The notes beneath the pieces were generated by a model that ran no database searches, had not been told where the DNA came from, and saw nothing but the letters and a program-made list of their open reading frames with translations. Below are positions 45,198-52,997 of a stretch of 64,000 nt of DNA, in pieces. Position 1 is the stretch's first letter. Every line of letters starts with the position of its first letter. The stretch spans positions 1-64,000 of the forward strand of contig NZ_PSRR01000001.1 in NCBI RefSeq assembly GCF_004296405.1. Reading direction: 5' to 3'. The stretch comes from Bradyrhizobium sp. Leo170. GTDB taxonomy: Bacteria > Pseudomonadota > Alphaproteobacteria > Rhizobiales > Xanthobacteraceae. Position numbers and translations under genes: made by a program.

Positions 45198-46559
45198 GTG
45201 CCACAAGAGAAGGTTTCAAGCGTCAGCCGGACGCTCGCCGAATTTGTCGCCGCCACATCATGGGCGGATGTCGCGGAGCAAGGTCATGATGCGAAGCGGG
45301 CAATTCTCAATTTCTTCGCGACCGCACTGGGTTCGGCCCACGATCCGGCGGTGACGGTCGCGTTGCGCACATTGTCGCCGTTCAGCGGTCCTCAGACCTC
45401 GATGATCATCGGCCGTTCCGAGTGGCTCGATGCCCTGTGTGCGTCATTCATCAACGCCATCTCCGCCAACCTGCTCGACTTCGACGACACCCATCCCGAA
45501 ACGATCATTCATCCGGCTGCGCCAGTCGCGGCTCCGGTGCTGGCACTTGGACAAGCGCGCCGGTTGCCGGGACGCGATGTGTTGACTGCATTCATCCTCG
45601 GTGTCGAGGTCGAGTGCCGCATTGGCAATGCGGTCTCGCCGCGCCACTATGCGCGTGGTTGGCATATCACCTCGACCTGCGGGATATTCGGCGCGGCGAC
45701 CGCTTGCGCAAAGCTGCTGGGACTACCAGCAGAGGGTATTGCAAACGCGATCGGGATTGCCGCGAGCCAATCGGCGGGCAATGTCGAGAACCTGCCGACC
45801 GCCGCCAAGAATGTGAGCGTCGGCAATGCCGCGCGGAACGGGCTTTTTGCCGCACTGTTTGCGGAGCAGGGGTATGCGGCCGCGCCCCGCGCCATCGAAG
45901 GGCCGCTCGGATGGGCGCGCACCATGGGCGACGAAGCCGATCTCGACCGTCTGCTCGGCGGCCTCGGCAACACCTGGGAGATCGCAAGAAATACCTACAA
46001 GCCCTATCCAGCCGGCATCGTGTTCCATGCCGTTATCGACGCTTGCTTCCGTCTTCGCGATCGGATCGGCAAGCGAACCGATCAAATCGATTCTGTGACG
46101 GTGCAGGGCTCCGCATTGTTGCTGGCGCGCGGCGATCGGCCAGTGCATAACGAGCGCGATGCGCGCGTGAGTATCCATCATTGCGCGGCATGCGGCTTAC
46201 TCATCGGCGCGGCCGGCATTGGCGAATTTGGGCACAAGACAGTGTTCCAACCTGACGTCGTGCAGTTGCGGCAGAAGGTGAGGGCTGATCTTGACGACAC
46301 GATGCCCGATGGCGCGGCCCGGGTGAGTGTGCGCCTCGTGACCGGCGAAGTCTTCACTGAGACCGTCGCGTCGCCACGGGGCAGTCTGGCCGATCCGCTC
46401 ACCGATCGCGACATCGAAGCCAAATTGCGCGCGTGCGTGCGGACCGGCGGGAGCGATTGGGACGCGGACGGCGTTATCGAGGCCGTCTGGCAAATCGATG
46501 AGCTCGATGACATCTCCGAATTGATGCAGCGCTCTCCAAACCTGAAAGGACGATCATGA
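45198..46559 (+). CDS. MmgE/PrpD-family protein (paralogue 2)
   Basis: 453 residues from GTG 45198 (VPQEKVSSVSRTLAEFVAAT); the open frame reaches 44958, but that would overlap the divergent gene. Family landmarks: LLDFDDTHPETIIHPAAPVA (the D-D-T-H pattern), GVEVECRIGNAVSPRHYARG, TSTCGIFGAATACAKLLG and YKPYPAGIVFHAVIDAC. It differs clearly from the 42677-44074 product, so the two are old paralogues. Its TGA overlaps the ATG of the next gene by 4 bp. A GAGG lies 11 bp before the GTG. Confidence 0.86.
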   Translation: MPQEKVSSVSRTLAEFVAATSWADVAEQGHDAKRAILNFFATALGSAHDPAVTVALRTLSPFSGPQTSMIIGRSEWLDALCASFINAISANLLDFDDTHPETIIHPAAPVAAPVLALGQARRLPGRDVLTAFILGVEVECRIGNAVSPRHYARGWHITSTCGIFGAATACAKLLGLPAEGIANAIGIAASQSAGNVENLPTAAKNVSVGNAARNGLFAALFAEQGYAAAPRAIEGPLGWARTMGDEADLDRLLGGLGNTWEIARNTYKPYPAGIVFHAVIDACFRLRDRIGKRTDQIDSVTVQGSALLLARGDRPVHNERDARVSIHHCAACGLLIGAAGIGEFGHKTVFQPDVVQLRQKVRADLDDTMPDGAARVSVRLVTGEVFTETVASPRGSLADPLTDRDIEAKLRACVRTGGSDWDADGVIEAVWQIDELDDISELMQRSPNLKGRS

Positions 46560-46939
46560 GCAAAAGCGAGTTGTTCGAAAAGGGCCTCAAAGTTCGCAAG
46601 GAAGTACTCGGCGAGGACTACGTCAACAAATCTATCGCGGGCGCCGACGAATTCACCCGGACGATGGCGGAATGGTCGACCGAGTTCTGCTGGGGCGCGC
46701 TGTGGACACGGCCCGGACTCGATCGGCGTACCCGCTCGATCGTCAACCTGGCCATGCTCGGCGCGCTCAATCGGCCGCATGAACTGAAGCTTCACGTCAA
46801 GGGCGCCCTGAAGAATGGACTTACCAAGGACGAGATCAAGGAAATATTGCTACAGGTCGCCGTCTATTGCGGCGTGCCCGCCGGCATAGACGCATTCCGC
46901 AAAGCACGCGACGCTTTCAATGAGATTGAGACGAAGTGA
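46556..46939 (+). CDS. Carboxymuconolactone decarboxylase-family protein (PcaC-like)
   Basis: 127 residues. The CMD core is complete: FCWGALWTRPGLDRRTRSIV, NLAMLGALNRPHELKLHVKG and LLQVAVYCGVPAGIDAFRKA, lacking the CxxC pair of the AhpD group, so it belongs to the PcaC-like side. PcaC decarboxylates gamma-carboxymuconolactone in protocatechuate breakdown; no other pca gene lies here, so a related lactone or acid is more likely the substrate. ATGA-coupled to the MmgE/PrpD gene. Confidence 0.88.
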   Translation: MSKSELFEKGLKVRKEVLGEDYVNKSIAGADEFTRTMAEWSTEFCWGALWTRPGLDRRTRSIVNLAMLGALNRPHELKLHVKGALKNGLTKDEIKEILLQVAVYCGVPAGIDAFRKARDAFNEIETK

Positions 46940-46949
46940 TCTGCAGGAG

Positions 46950-46985
46950 GCTCGTCGGCCCGCCTCTCGGCGATGGCCGACGAGC
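46950..46985. terminator. Hairpin after the CMD gene, between convergent genes
   Basis: GCTCGTCGGCC at 46950-46960 and GGCCGACGAGC at 46975-46985 form a perfect 11-bp stem with a 14-nt loop, starting 10 bp after the CMD stop. There is no T-run on the plus strand, so it is not a standard intrinsic terminator; it could still end or protect transcripts from both sides. Confidence 0.5.
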
Positions 46986-47018
46986 GATCCTGGGGTGAAT
47001 GCTTTCGAGTAGCAGCCG

Positions 47019-47461
47019 TTAGCCCTTTGGGCTTTTGATCAGTTCTCTCGCGACCTCGATAAACCGCGCGGTCAGCGGGGAAAGGCTGTCATCCCGCCAG
47101 GCCAGCGCGATATCCAGGGTTGCTTTGGCATCTTTGATTTCGAGCGGCTTGATTCCCGGCGGGAGCGTCGAAATGAACGAGGCATCGAGAATCGTGCAGC
47201 CGAAGCCCGATCGCACGAGCTGAAGCAGCACCGGCAAGTCGTCGGCCTCCTCGACAACGTTCAATGTCACTCCCTTCGCGGCAGTCATATCGTCGACAAG
47301 CATCCTGAAGCCGCGCCATCGACTTGCGGTACCGATCACGATCGGTGCCGTCGCCATGCGTCGCAGTGTTATCGATCGTTGCTTGGCCCAAGCGTGACTG
47401 GCGGGCACAATCGCGATGAGCCGTTCGCGCGAGATGGGGATGCTCTTCTGCGGACCGCGGC
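47019..47461 (-). pseudogene. LysR-family regulator, N-terminal half deleted
   Basis: The frame encodes about 148 residues of a LysR effector domain: ISRERLIAIVPASHAWAKQR, then VEEADDLPVLLQLVRSGFGC TILDASF and LARFIEVARELI-type C-terminus. The DNA-binding half and start are absent: going upstream, recognisable LysR sequence ends near 47455-47461 and a TGA closes the frame at 47466-47468. At the same point a ggt remnant begins on the other strand. No functional regulator can be made from it. It is the product of a deletion that also removed the 5' part of ggt. Confidence 0.75.
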
Positions 47462-47920
47462 GTGATCACCGACGGCCTTGGTCTCTTTTATAACGGATGC
47501 ATGGCCGTGTTCGACCCGCGGCCGGGCCGGGCGGGTAGCATTGCGCCCGGCAAGGCGCGCTTCACTTCAGTGTGCCCTTCGATCATTCTTCGTGATGGCA
47601 AGCCTTACCTGGTGATTGGCGCTCCGGGCGCCACCCAGATTGCGATGGGCGTGCTGCAAGCGATCCTCAACGTCCTCGATTTCGGCATGACGATGACCGA
47701 AGCGGTGAGCGCGCCGCGGTTCTCGGCAACCAGCAACGCGATCGATGTCTCAAATCGGATCGTCCATCGCACAACCAGACAGCTCGAGGCTGAGGGATAC
47801 GAGGTGATCCGCAGTCCGTACACATTCGGATTCGCGGCCGTCCACGGCATCCGCATCGATGGCGACAAGCTCGACGGCGGAGCCGATCCCGGGCACGACG
47901 GGATCGCACTGGCCGTCTGA
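47462..47920 (+). pseudogene. Gamma-glutamyltranspeptidase C-terminal fragment
   Basis: About 152 residues matching the C-terminal ~150 of ~530-residue gamma-glutamyltransferases: GLGLFYNGCMAVFDPRPGRA, APGKARFTSVCPSIILRDGK, VIGAPGATQIAMGVLQAILN and AVSAPRFSATSNAI. The autocatalytic Thr, the large subunit and the signal peptide are absent. Matching sequence begins at about 47458, exactly where the lysR fragment ends. The upstream frame is closed by a stop at 47417. A GTG at 47462 might start translation but an active enzyme is impossible. Confidence 0.75.
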
Positions 47921-47960
47921 GCTGTAGACAACAACGAAAATTCCAGAGGGGAGAACGATT

Positions 47961-49172
47961 GTGAAGACATCAAGCTTGGGATTGGCCGTGGCTGCTGTGC
48001 TGGCGTCGTGCGCCGCCGCGCACGCGCAAGTTTCCGACGACGTGGTCAAAATTGGGGCGTTGACGGACCATTCGGGCGGATTCGCGTATCTCGTCGGCAA
48101 GCATTCGGTCGAGGCCACACAGATGGCCGTTGATGACTTCGGAGGGAAGGTTCTGGAGAAGCCGATTGTCGTCGTTACCGCGGATCATCAGAACAAGGCC
48201 GACATCGCCTCTACCTTAAGTCGCAAGTGGTTTGACACTGAAGGCGTCGATGCGATCACGGACGTCGCCGGCTCGGCGGTCGCGCTGGCGACGCAAGAGA
48301 TTGCGCGTCCGCGCAACAAGATCCTGTTGATCTCGGGCGCAGCGACCACAGAGCTCACGGGAAAGGCCTGTTCGGCGACCACGACGCAGTGGAGCTATGA
48401 CACATACTCGTTCGCCAAGGGTACGGCCAGCCAAGTGACTAAGCAGGGTGGCACTTCCTGGTTCTTCCTGACCAGCGACTATGCCTTCGGTCATTCTCTT
48501 CAGAATGATGCGAGCCGCTTCGTCGAGGCGAATGGCGGCAAGGTAGTCGGCAGCGTACGTTTTCCCTTTGGCTCACCGGACTTCTCCTCGTTCCTCTTGC
48601 AGGCGCAGGCGTCGAAAGCCAAGGAAATCGGGCTGGCGATGTCGGGCGCCGATCTGCTGACCGCCATCAAACAGGCTCGCGAATTCGGTATCGTCCAATC
48701 CGGGCAAAACCTGGCGAGTCTGGTGATCTATATCAACGACATCGAGGGGCTTGGACTCGACGTCGCTCAAGGTCTGACGTTGACCACCTCATTCTATTGG
48801 GATGCTAACGACGAGACCCGGGCCTGGGCCAAGCGCTTCATGGAACGCTCGGGTGGCTTTATCCCAAATCTGATCACCGCCGGCACTTATGCCTCGGTGA
48901 TGCACTATTTGAAGGCTGTGCAGGCGGCCGGCACCGATGACGGCAGAGCGGTCGCCGCGAAGATGCGGGAAATGCCAGTGAACGATTTCTATAACAAGAA
49001 CGTTGAAGTCCGGGTCGATGGCCGTGTGATGCACAAGACTTACCTTATGAAGGTGAAGTCTCCCGCCGAATCCAAATATCGCGGCGATTTCTATCAGGTG
49101 TTGGCTGAGATGTCCGGCGAGGAATCGTTCCGTCCGCTCTCCGAAAGCCAATGCCCGCTGGTAGAGAGATAG
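47961..49172 (+). CDS. Liv-type ABC transporter substrate-binding protein (orphan)
   Basis: 403 residues from GTG 47961, with GAGGGGAGAAC just upstream, and a Sec signal (LGLAVAAVLASCAAAHA). The type I binding-protein fold begins VVKIGALTDHSGGFAYLVGK and contains FFLTSDYAFGHSLQNDASRF. It differs from the 36-39 kb pair (different signal type and motifs). It follows the ggt fragment by 40 bp and has no transporter subunits near it, so it probably served with the deleted neighbours (glutathione-type peptide use) or works with the Liv permease elsewhere. Ligand unknown. Confidence 0.88.
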   Translation: MKTSSLGLAVAAVLASCAAAHAQVSDDVVKIGALTDHSGGFAYLVGKHSVEATQMAVDDFGGKVLEKPIVVVTADHQNKADIASTLSRKWFDTEGVDAITDVAGSAVALATQEIARPRNKILLISGAATTELTGKACSATTTQWSYDTYSFAKGTASQVTKQGGTSWFFLTSDYAFGHSLQNDASRFVEANGGKVVGSVRFPFGSPDFSSFLLQAQASKAKEIGLAMSGADLLTAIKQAREFGIVQSGQNLASLVIYINDIEGLGLDVAQGLTLTTSFYWDANDETRAWAKRFMERSGGFIPNLITAGTYASVMHYLKAVQAAGTDDGRAVAAKMREMPVNDFYNKNVEVRVDGRVMHKTYLMKVKSPAESKYRGDFYQVLAEMSGEESFRPLSESQCPLVER

Positions 49173-49231
49173 CTCTGCGTTAGTCCTGGGGCGTGATCCT
49201 TAGGGGAACGCCGCAACCAGCCTGTTCAAGT

Positions 49232-49588
49232 TCAAGGAGACGGTCTGGTGAAGACGTAGACCAGACCCGTAAGCATGAGCACTCCGACGCTTGCCATCAG
49301 GATCGGGCCAGGCGCGGTTCCGATCCAGAACAGCAGGAATCCGAGGCTCATGCCGGCAAGCGCCAGCAGCTTCGCTCGCGGGGGGATCGCGCCATGCTCA
49401 TGCCACGCACGCAGTGCCGGCCCGAAGCGAGGATGGGAGAGGAGCCAGTTTTCAAGCCGCGGCGAGGATCGTGCGAAGCAGGTCGTGGCAAGAATGAGGA
49501 ATGGCGTTGTCGGGAGCACTGGCAAGAATGCACCGACAAAACCGGTGGCGACGAAGATGAAACCGAGAACAAGATAAACGCGACGCAT
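49232..49588 (-). CDS. DUF454/YbaN-family inner-membrane protein
   Basis: 118 residues from ATG 49588. N-terminal helix RRVYLVLGFIFVATGFVGAF followed by LPVLPTTPFLILATTCFARS, the family core with SSPRLENWLLSHPRFGPAL (conserved helix-turn) and two more hydrophobic segments to residue 115. Function of DUF454 is unknown; some members neighbour haem or respiratory genes. It follows nosX by about 108 bp on the same strand but is convergent with the substrate-binding protein gene. Co-transcription with nos is possible but not shown. Confidence 0.85.
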   Translation of the reverse strand: MRRVYLVLGFIFVATGFVGAFLPVLPTTPFLILATTCFARSSPRLENWLLSHPRFGPALRAWHEHGAIPPRAKLLALAGMSLGFLLFWIGTAPGPILMASVGVLMLTGLVYVFTRPSP

Positions 49589-49696
49589 CGGCTGCAACCA
49601 CCATGCAAGAGCGAGGGTTTGTGACAGATGCTGGGCTTATCATAGTTCCAGGTCGACGGCGCCGGCTGGCGAAAGGCTGGATCATCATCTGGTGCG

Positions 49697-50692
49697 TTAT
49701 GCGACTAGATCAGACGCATGTCCGCGCGCATCGATGAGATGTACCCGCTCGATCCTCGCGGGCATAAGCAGTGACTGGATGCGCGGCTCCGCCATGAGGC
49801 TGAAGGCGGTGGACATTGCATCGGCGGCGGTCGCATCGGCGGAGACCGTGGTCACGCTGCGGTAGCGTCCGGCGCACCCGCCGCTCGACGGGTCGAACAG
49901 GTGGTTGAAGCGACCATCGGCATCGAAACAGAAGCCGTAGCCGCCCGATGTCGATACCGCCCGGTCGATGATCGGAATGACCGTCGCGGTGACGCCTACC
50001 GAATCTGGGTCGGCAATCCCGATTTCCCAAGGCTGTCCATCCGGACGCGGTCCGATGGCGCGGCTCTCGCCCATGTCGACGAGACTGCGCGCGATACCTT
50101 GCGCGCGCAGGAGGTCGACGATCTTGTCCGTGACATGGCCTTGCGCGATGCCGTTCAGGGTGATCGCAGCACCGCGCGGCATCGAAATGCGGTCGCGGCT
50201 GACGTGAAGCCGGTGGTAGCCCACATTTGCGAGGGCCGCCTGCACGTCGGCCAGGGCCGGGCCGTTGGGATCGGCGTGGGCGCGCGAGAAATGATCGGCA
50301 TAGAGACGCCACAGTGGCTGCACGGTTGGATCGAACGCCCCGTTCGTCGGCTCGGCATAACGCAAGGAGATTTCCAGGAGCTCGACGAGTTCTGCAGCAG
50401 GGTCGACCAGCACGCCCGTCCGGTTCAGCTCGACCAGGGCGGAGTCTTCTCGATAAAGGCTGAACAGCCGCTCGAGCCGTCGCGCTTCCGAGCAGGCTGC
50501 CGCGATCAGGCGTTCCGCTTCATGCGGGTGCTCGTGATGGATCTTCATGGTGGCGACGGCTCCGAGCATCGTGCCGCGCCAGGTGAGCAGGTTGGCGTCC
50601 GCCCTTGCTCCGCGTCCGAAAGGAACGAGGGAAAGGCCTGCCGCCGCGGCGGTGATGCAGATAAAGCGGCGGCGCGATAGCATCGCGGCCAT
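49697..50692 (-). CDS. nosX: NosX/ApbE-type FMN transferase
   Basis: 331 residues from ATG 50692, with GAGGAGAGG upstream; the frame runs further up inside nosL. Twin-arginine signal (LSRRRFICITAAAAGLSLVP). Family motifs: GAFDPTVQPLWRLYADHF, VDMGESRAIGPRPDGQPWEI and AVSTSGGYGFCFDADGRFNH (ApbE SGGY/H region). NosX transfers FMN to NosR in the periplasm and supports electron flow to NosZ. Last gene of nosRZDFYLX. Confidence 0.9.
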   Translation of the reverse strand: MAAMLSRRRFICITAAAAGLSLVPFGRGARADANLLTWRGTMLGAVATMKIHHEHPHEAERLIAAACSEARRLERLFSLYREDSALVELNRTGVLVDPAAELVELLEISLRYAEPTNGAFDPTVQPLWRLYADHFSRAHADPNGPALADVQAALANVGYHRLHVSRDRISMPRGAAITLNGIAQGHVTDKIVDLLRAQGIARSLVDMGESRAIGPRPDGQPWEIGIADPDSVGVTATVIPIIDRAVSTSGGYGFCFDADGRFNHLFDPSSGGCAGRYRSVTTVSADATAADAMSTAFSLMAEPRIQSLLMPARIERVHLIDARGHASDLVA

Positions 50693-50702
50693 GAACCTCT
50701 CC

Positions 50703-51254
50703 TCAATTCGTCGAGCTAGGCGCGGATGGTCTGTCGTCCGTCGACGCGCTGGACTCGTTCGATCCCAGCACGTAATCCCGCGGCACCTCCGTGAAACCAA
50801 CGATCTGTCCGCCATTCTCGGCGACAAACTTCTCCGCGGCGGCCCGGTTCGAGAACGGCACAGCTTCGGCGCCGCCCATTCCGCCCTTGATGCGGCTGCC
50901 AATTACGAACAGCGCCTTTCGCGCCTCCACCCAATTATCCGCGCCGGGCTTGTCCCAGCTCGGTGCCTTCGCCATGTCGGAGACGTAGATGGCTTGGATG
51001 TCCTTCGGTTCGTCCGGCAGCATCGTGAAGGCGATGGCATCGCGCGCCGAGGAGAACCAGACCGGTTCGATCAGGCCAGCGGTCAGGATCTGTCCCTTCG
51101 GCCCTGGGTGCTCGAGCGCGTTCATGCCGCAATAACGGCCGATCGCCTCCGCCGTCATCGCGTGCGGCAGCGGGAGCGCGGTCTGCTGTTTTTCGTTGCA
51201 GCCTGCGAGCAGGATCAGCGCGAGCAGTGTGTGGACAACAGCAATGCGCTTCAT
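50703..51254 (-). CDS. nosL: Nitrous oxide reductase copper chaperone lipoprotein
   Basis: 183 residues from ATG 51254 (MKRIAVVHTLLALILLAGC), with GGAGGGAG upstream. Lipobox LLAG-C at residues 15-19 marks it as an outer-facing lipoprotein. RYCGMNALEHPGPKGQI holds the Cys/Met copper-binding region of NosL. It delivers Cu(I) to NosZ assembly with NosDFY. ATGA overlap with nosY (51251-51254), 10 bp before nosX start. Confidence 0.92.
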   Translation of the reverse strand: MKRIAVVHTLLALILLAGCNEKQQTALPLPHAMTAEAIGRYCGMNALEHPGPKGQILTAGLIEPVWFSSARDAIAFTMLPDEPKDIQAIYVSDMAKAPSWDKPGADNWVEARKALFVIGSRIKGGMGGAEAVPFSNRAAAEKFVAENGGQIVGFTEVPRDYVLGSNESSASTDDRPSAPSSTN

Positions 51255-52084
51255 AGCTCCCTCCGGGAGAACGACAGGCTTGCGGCTGTCAGTGGAATAA
51301 GTGTCCACAGCGCGAGCGCCGCCACGAGGACGCGGACCGACAACGTCGCGCTGCCGGCAAGCCCTGCCATGCCCGAGAATGCGCTGACATTGGCAAAGCC
51401 GGTCAAATTGAGGAGCCTGTAGATGTCGGTCGGATTGAGGAGGAGCAAGGTGTTGAGAACAGGGCCCGACATGTTCTGACCCTTGTCCAGGACCAGGAGG
51501 CCGAGCAACGCCATGTCGTAAACCAGCACGAGCAACAGCCACAGGCCGATACAGACGCCAGCAGCGGTGCCGCGGTCGCGCACCTGCGCGCTGACCCAGT
51601 AGCCGATTGCAATGAAGACCGCTCCCAGCAGTACGGAGGAAGCGATCATGGCGATGAATGCCTCCAGCCCCTCGCGATCCATATCACTGCCCGTTGCCAA
51701 CAGGGCTGCGACGGCAGCCCCATAGCCAAAGCAGGTCGCGAAGGCGAGCACGGCGAGATGTCCGCAGAATTTCCCGACCAGCACCTGCCAGCGGGCGACT
51801 GGGTAGCTCAGGAGCAGGAGCATGGTGCCACGTTCCATGTCGCCGACGATCGCATCGTGCGCGATCAGGAGCGCAATCAGCGGCACCAGGAAGATCGTAA
51901 GGCTCGAAAGGCTGACGATGATCACATCGAGCGGACGCGCGCCCACATTGCTGCCGCTTGGCGCACTGCCAAGGAAGGTCAGCGACAACGCCAGCGCCGC
52001 CAGCAGCAGCGTTGCGGCAAGCACCCAGCGGTTGCGCACGGCCTGGCGGATTTCTTTGGCCGTGATGGTGAGAATGGCATTCAT
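51251..52084 (-). CDS. nosY: Nos maturation ABC transporter permease
   Basis: 277 residues, about six membrane helices. MNAILTITAKEIRQAVRNRW is the ABC-2 type permease start, VIIVSLSSLTIFLVPLIALL a typical segment and GDMERGTMLLLLSYPVARWQ the conserved coupling helix region of NosY. With NosF ATPase and periplasmic NosD it supports CuZ-site assembly on NosZ. ATGA overlap with nosF at 52081-52084 and with nosL at the end. Confidence 0.92.
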   Translation of the reverse strand: MNAILTITAKEIRQAVRNRWVLAATLLLAALALSLTFLGSAPSGSNVGARPLDVIIVSLSSLTIFLVPLIALLIAHDAIVGDMERGTMLLLLSYPVARWQVLVGKFCGHLAVLAFATCFGYGAAVAALLATGSDMDREGLEAFIAMIASSVLLGAVFIAIGYWVSAQVRDRGTAAGVCIGLWLLLVLVYDMALLGLLVLDKGQNMSGPVLNTLLLLNPTDIYRLLNLTGFANVSAFSGMAGLAGSATLSVRVLVAALALWTLIPLTAASLSFSRREL

Positions 52085-52997
52085 CGCTTCCGCTCCGCCG
52101 ATCGCAGGAAATGCGCATAGAGTTCGTCGAGACTCGGCGACATCACGTCGATATCCTCGACCGAGGTATGGGCTGCAGTCACGCGCCGCAACAGATCGAT
52201 CTTTTGCTCCGGTGCCGCATCGATCTCGATGACGTGGCCGTTGAGCCGCCGGTATGGCGCGGATGCGGGTAGCCAGGCGGGTACCTCGCCTTGAGCAAGG
52301 CCGGATATTTTGAGCCGGATCCGGTCGGCAGTTGCGCCAGCCGCCTCAGCTCATCGAGCGAGCCATCGGCGACCTTGACCCCGCGGTTCATGATGATCAC
52401 GCGTCCCGCCCGTTCCTCGAGTTCGGTCAGCGCGTGCGAGCAGAGCAGAACCGTAGTGCCTTCGGCAGCAAGCCGCTGGATCGCTTCATAGAAGGTCTGG
52501 CGCAGTTCCGGATCGAGACCGGTGGTCGGTTCGTCGAGCAGCAGCAATTGCGGCCGTCCGATCAACGCTTGCGCCAGGCCGAGGCGCTGGCGCATGCCTT
52601 TCGAATAAGTGCCGACGCGCCGGTCGACGGCCGCACCGAGCCCGACGACATCAAGCAGTTGTTCCGCCTTTGCGATCGGCTCCTGCTTCAGCCGAGCATA
52701 GAAGCGCTGCGTCTCGCGTCCGGTTAGTGTGGCATCGAAGGAAACGTTTTCCGGCAGGTAGCCAAGCCGGCGCCGCGCCGAAAACTGACCTGCGGCGGGA
52801 TCCTCGCCCAGAACCTGGATCGAGCCGTGCGTCGGGTGAACCAAGCCCAGCATCAGCTTCATCAGCGTGGTCTTGCCGGCACCGTTGTGACCGATCAAGG
52901 CGACCATTTCGCCTTGGCCGAGCTCGAACGAGGCGCCGGACACCGCATCGATCCGCCCATACCGCTTGCTGACGTCCGTTATTCGCACCGTGGTCAT
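52081..52997 (-). CDS. nosF: Nos maturation ABC ATPase, with apparent frameshift near the C-terminus
   Basis: ATG 52997 (MTTVRITDVSKRYGRIDAVS) overlaps the nosD stop by 4 bp. Walker A LIGHNGAGKTTLMKLML, signature TYSKGMRQRLGLAQALIG and Walker B LLLLDEPTTGLDPELRQ are intact. After RRLAQLPTG, at about 52320-52330, the frame shifts: it continues as out-of-family sequence to a stop at 52179, while the expected C-terminus (IDLLRRVTAAHTSVEDIDVM) lies in the next frame and ends at 52081, in an ATGA overlap with nosY. One missing base explains it (917 nt; 918 would be 306 codons). Catalytic ATPase core is unaffected. May be a real mutation or a sequencing error. Confidence 0.8.
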
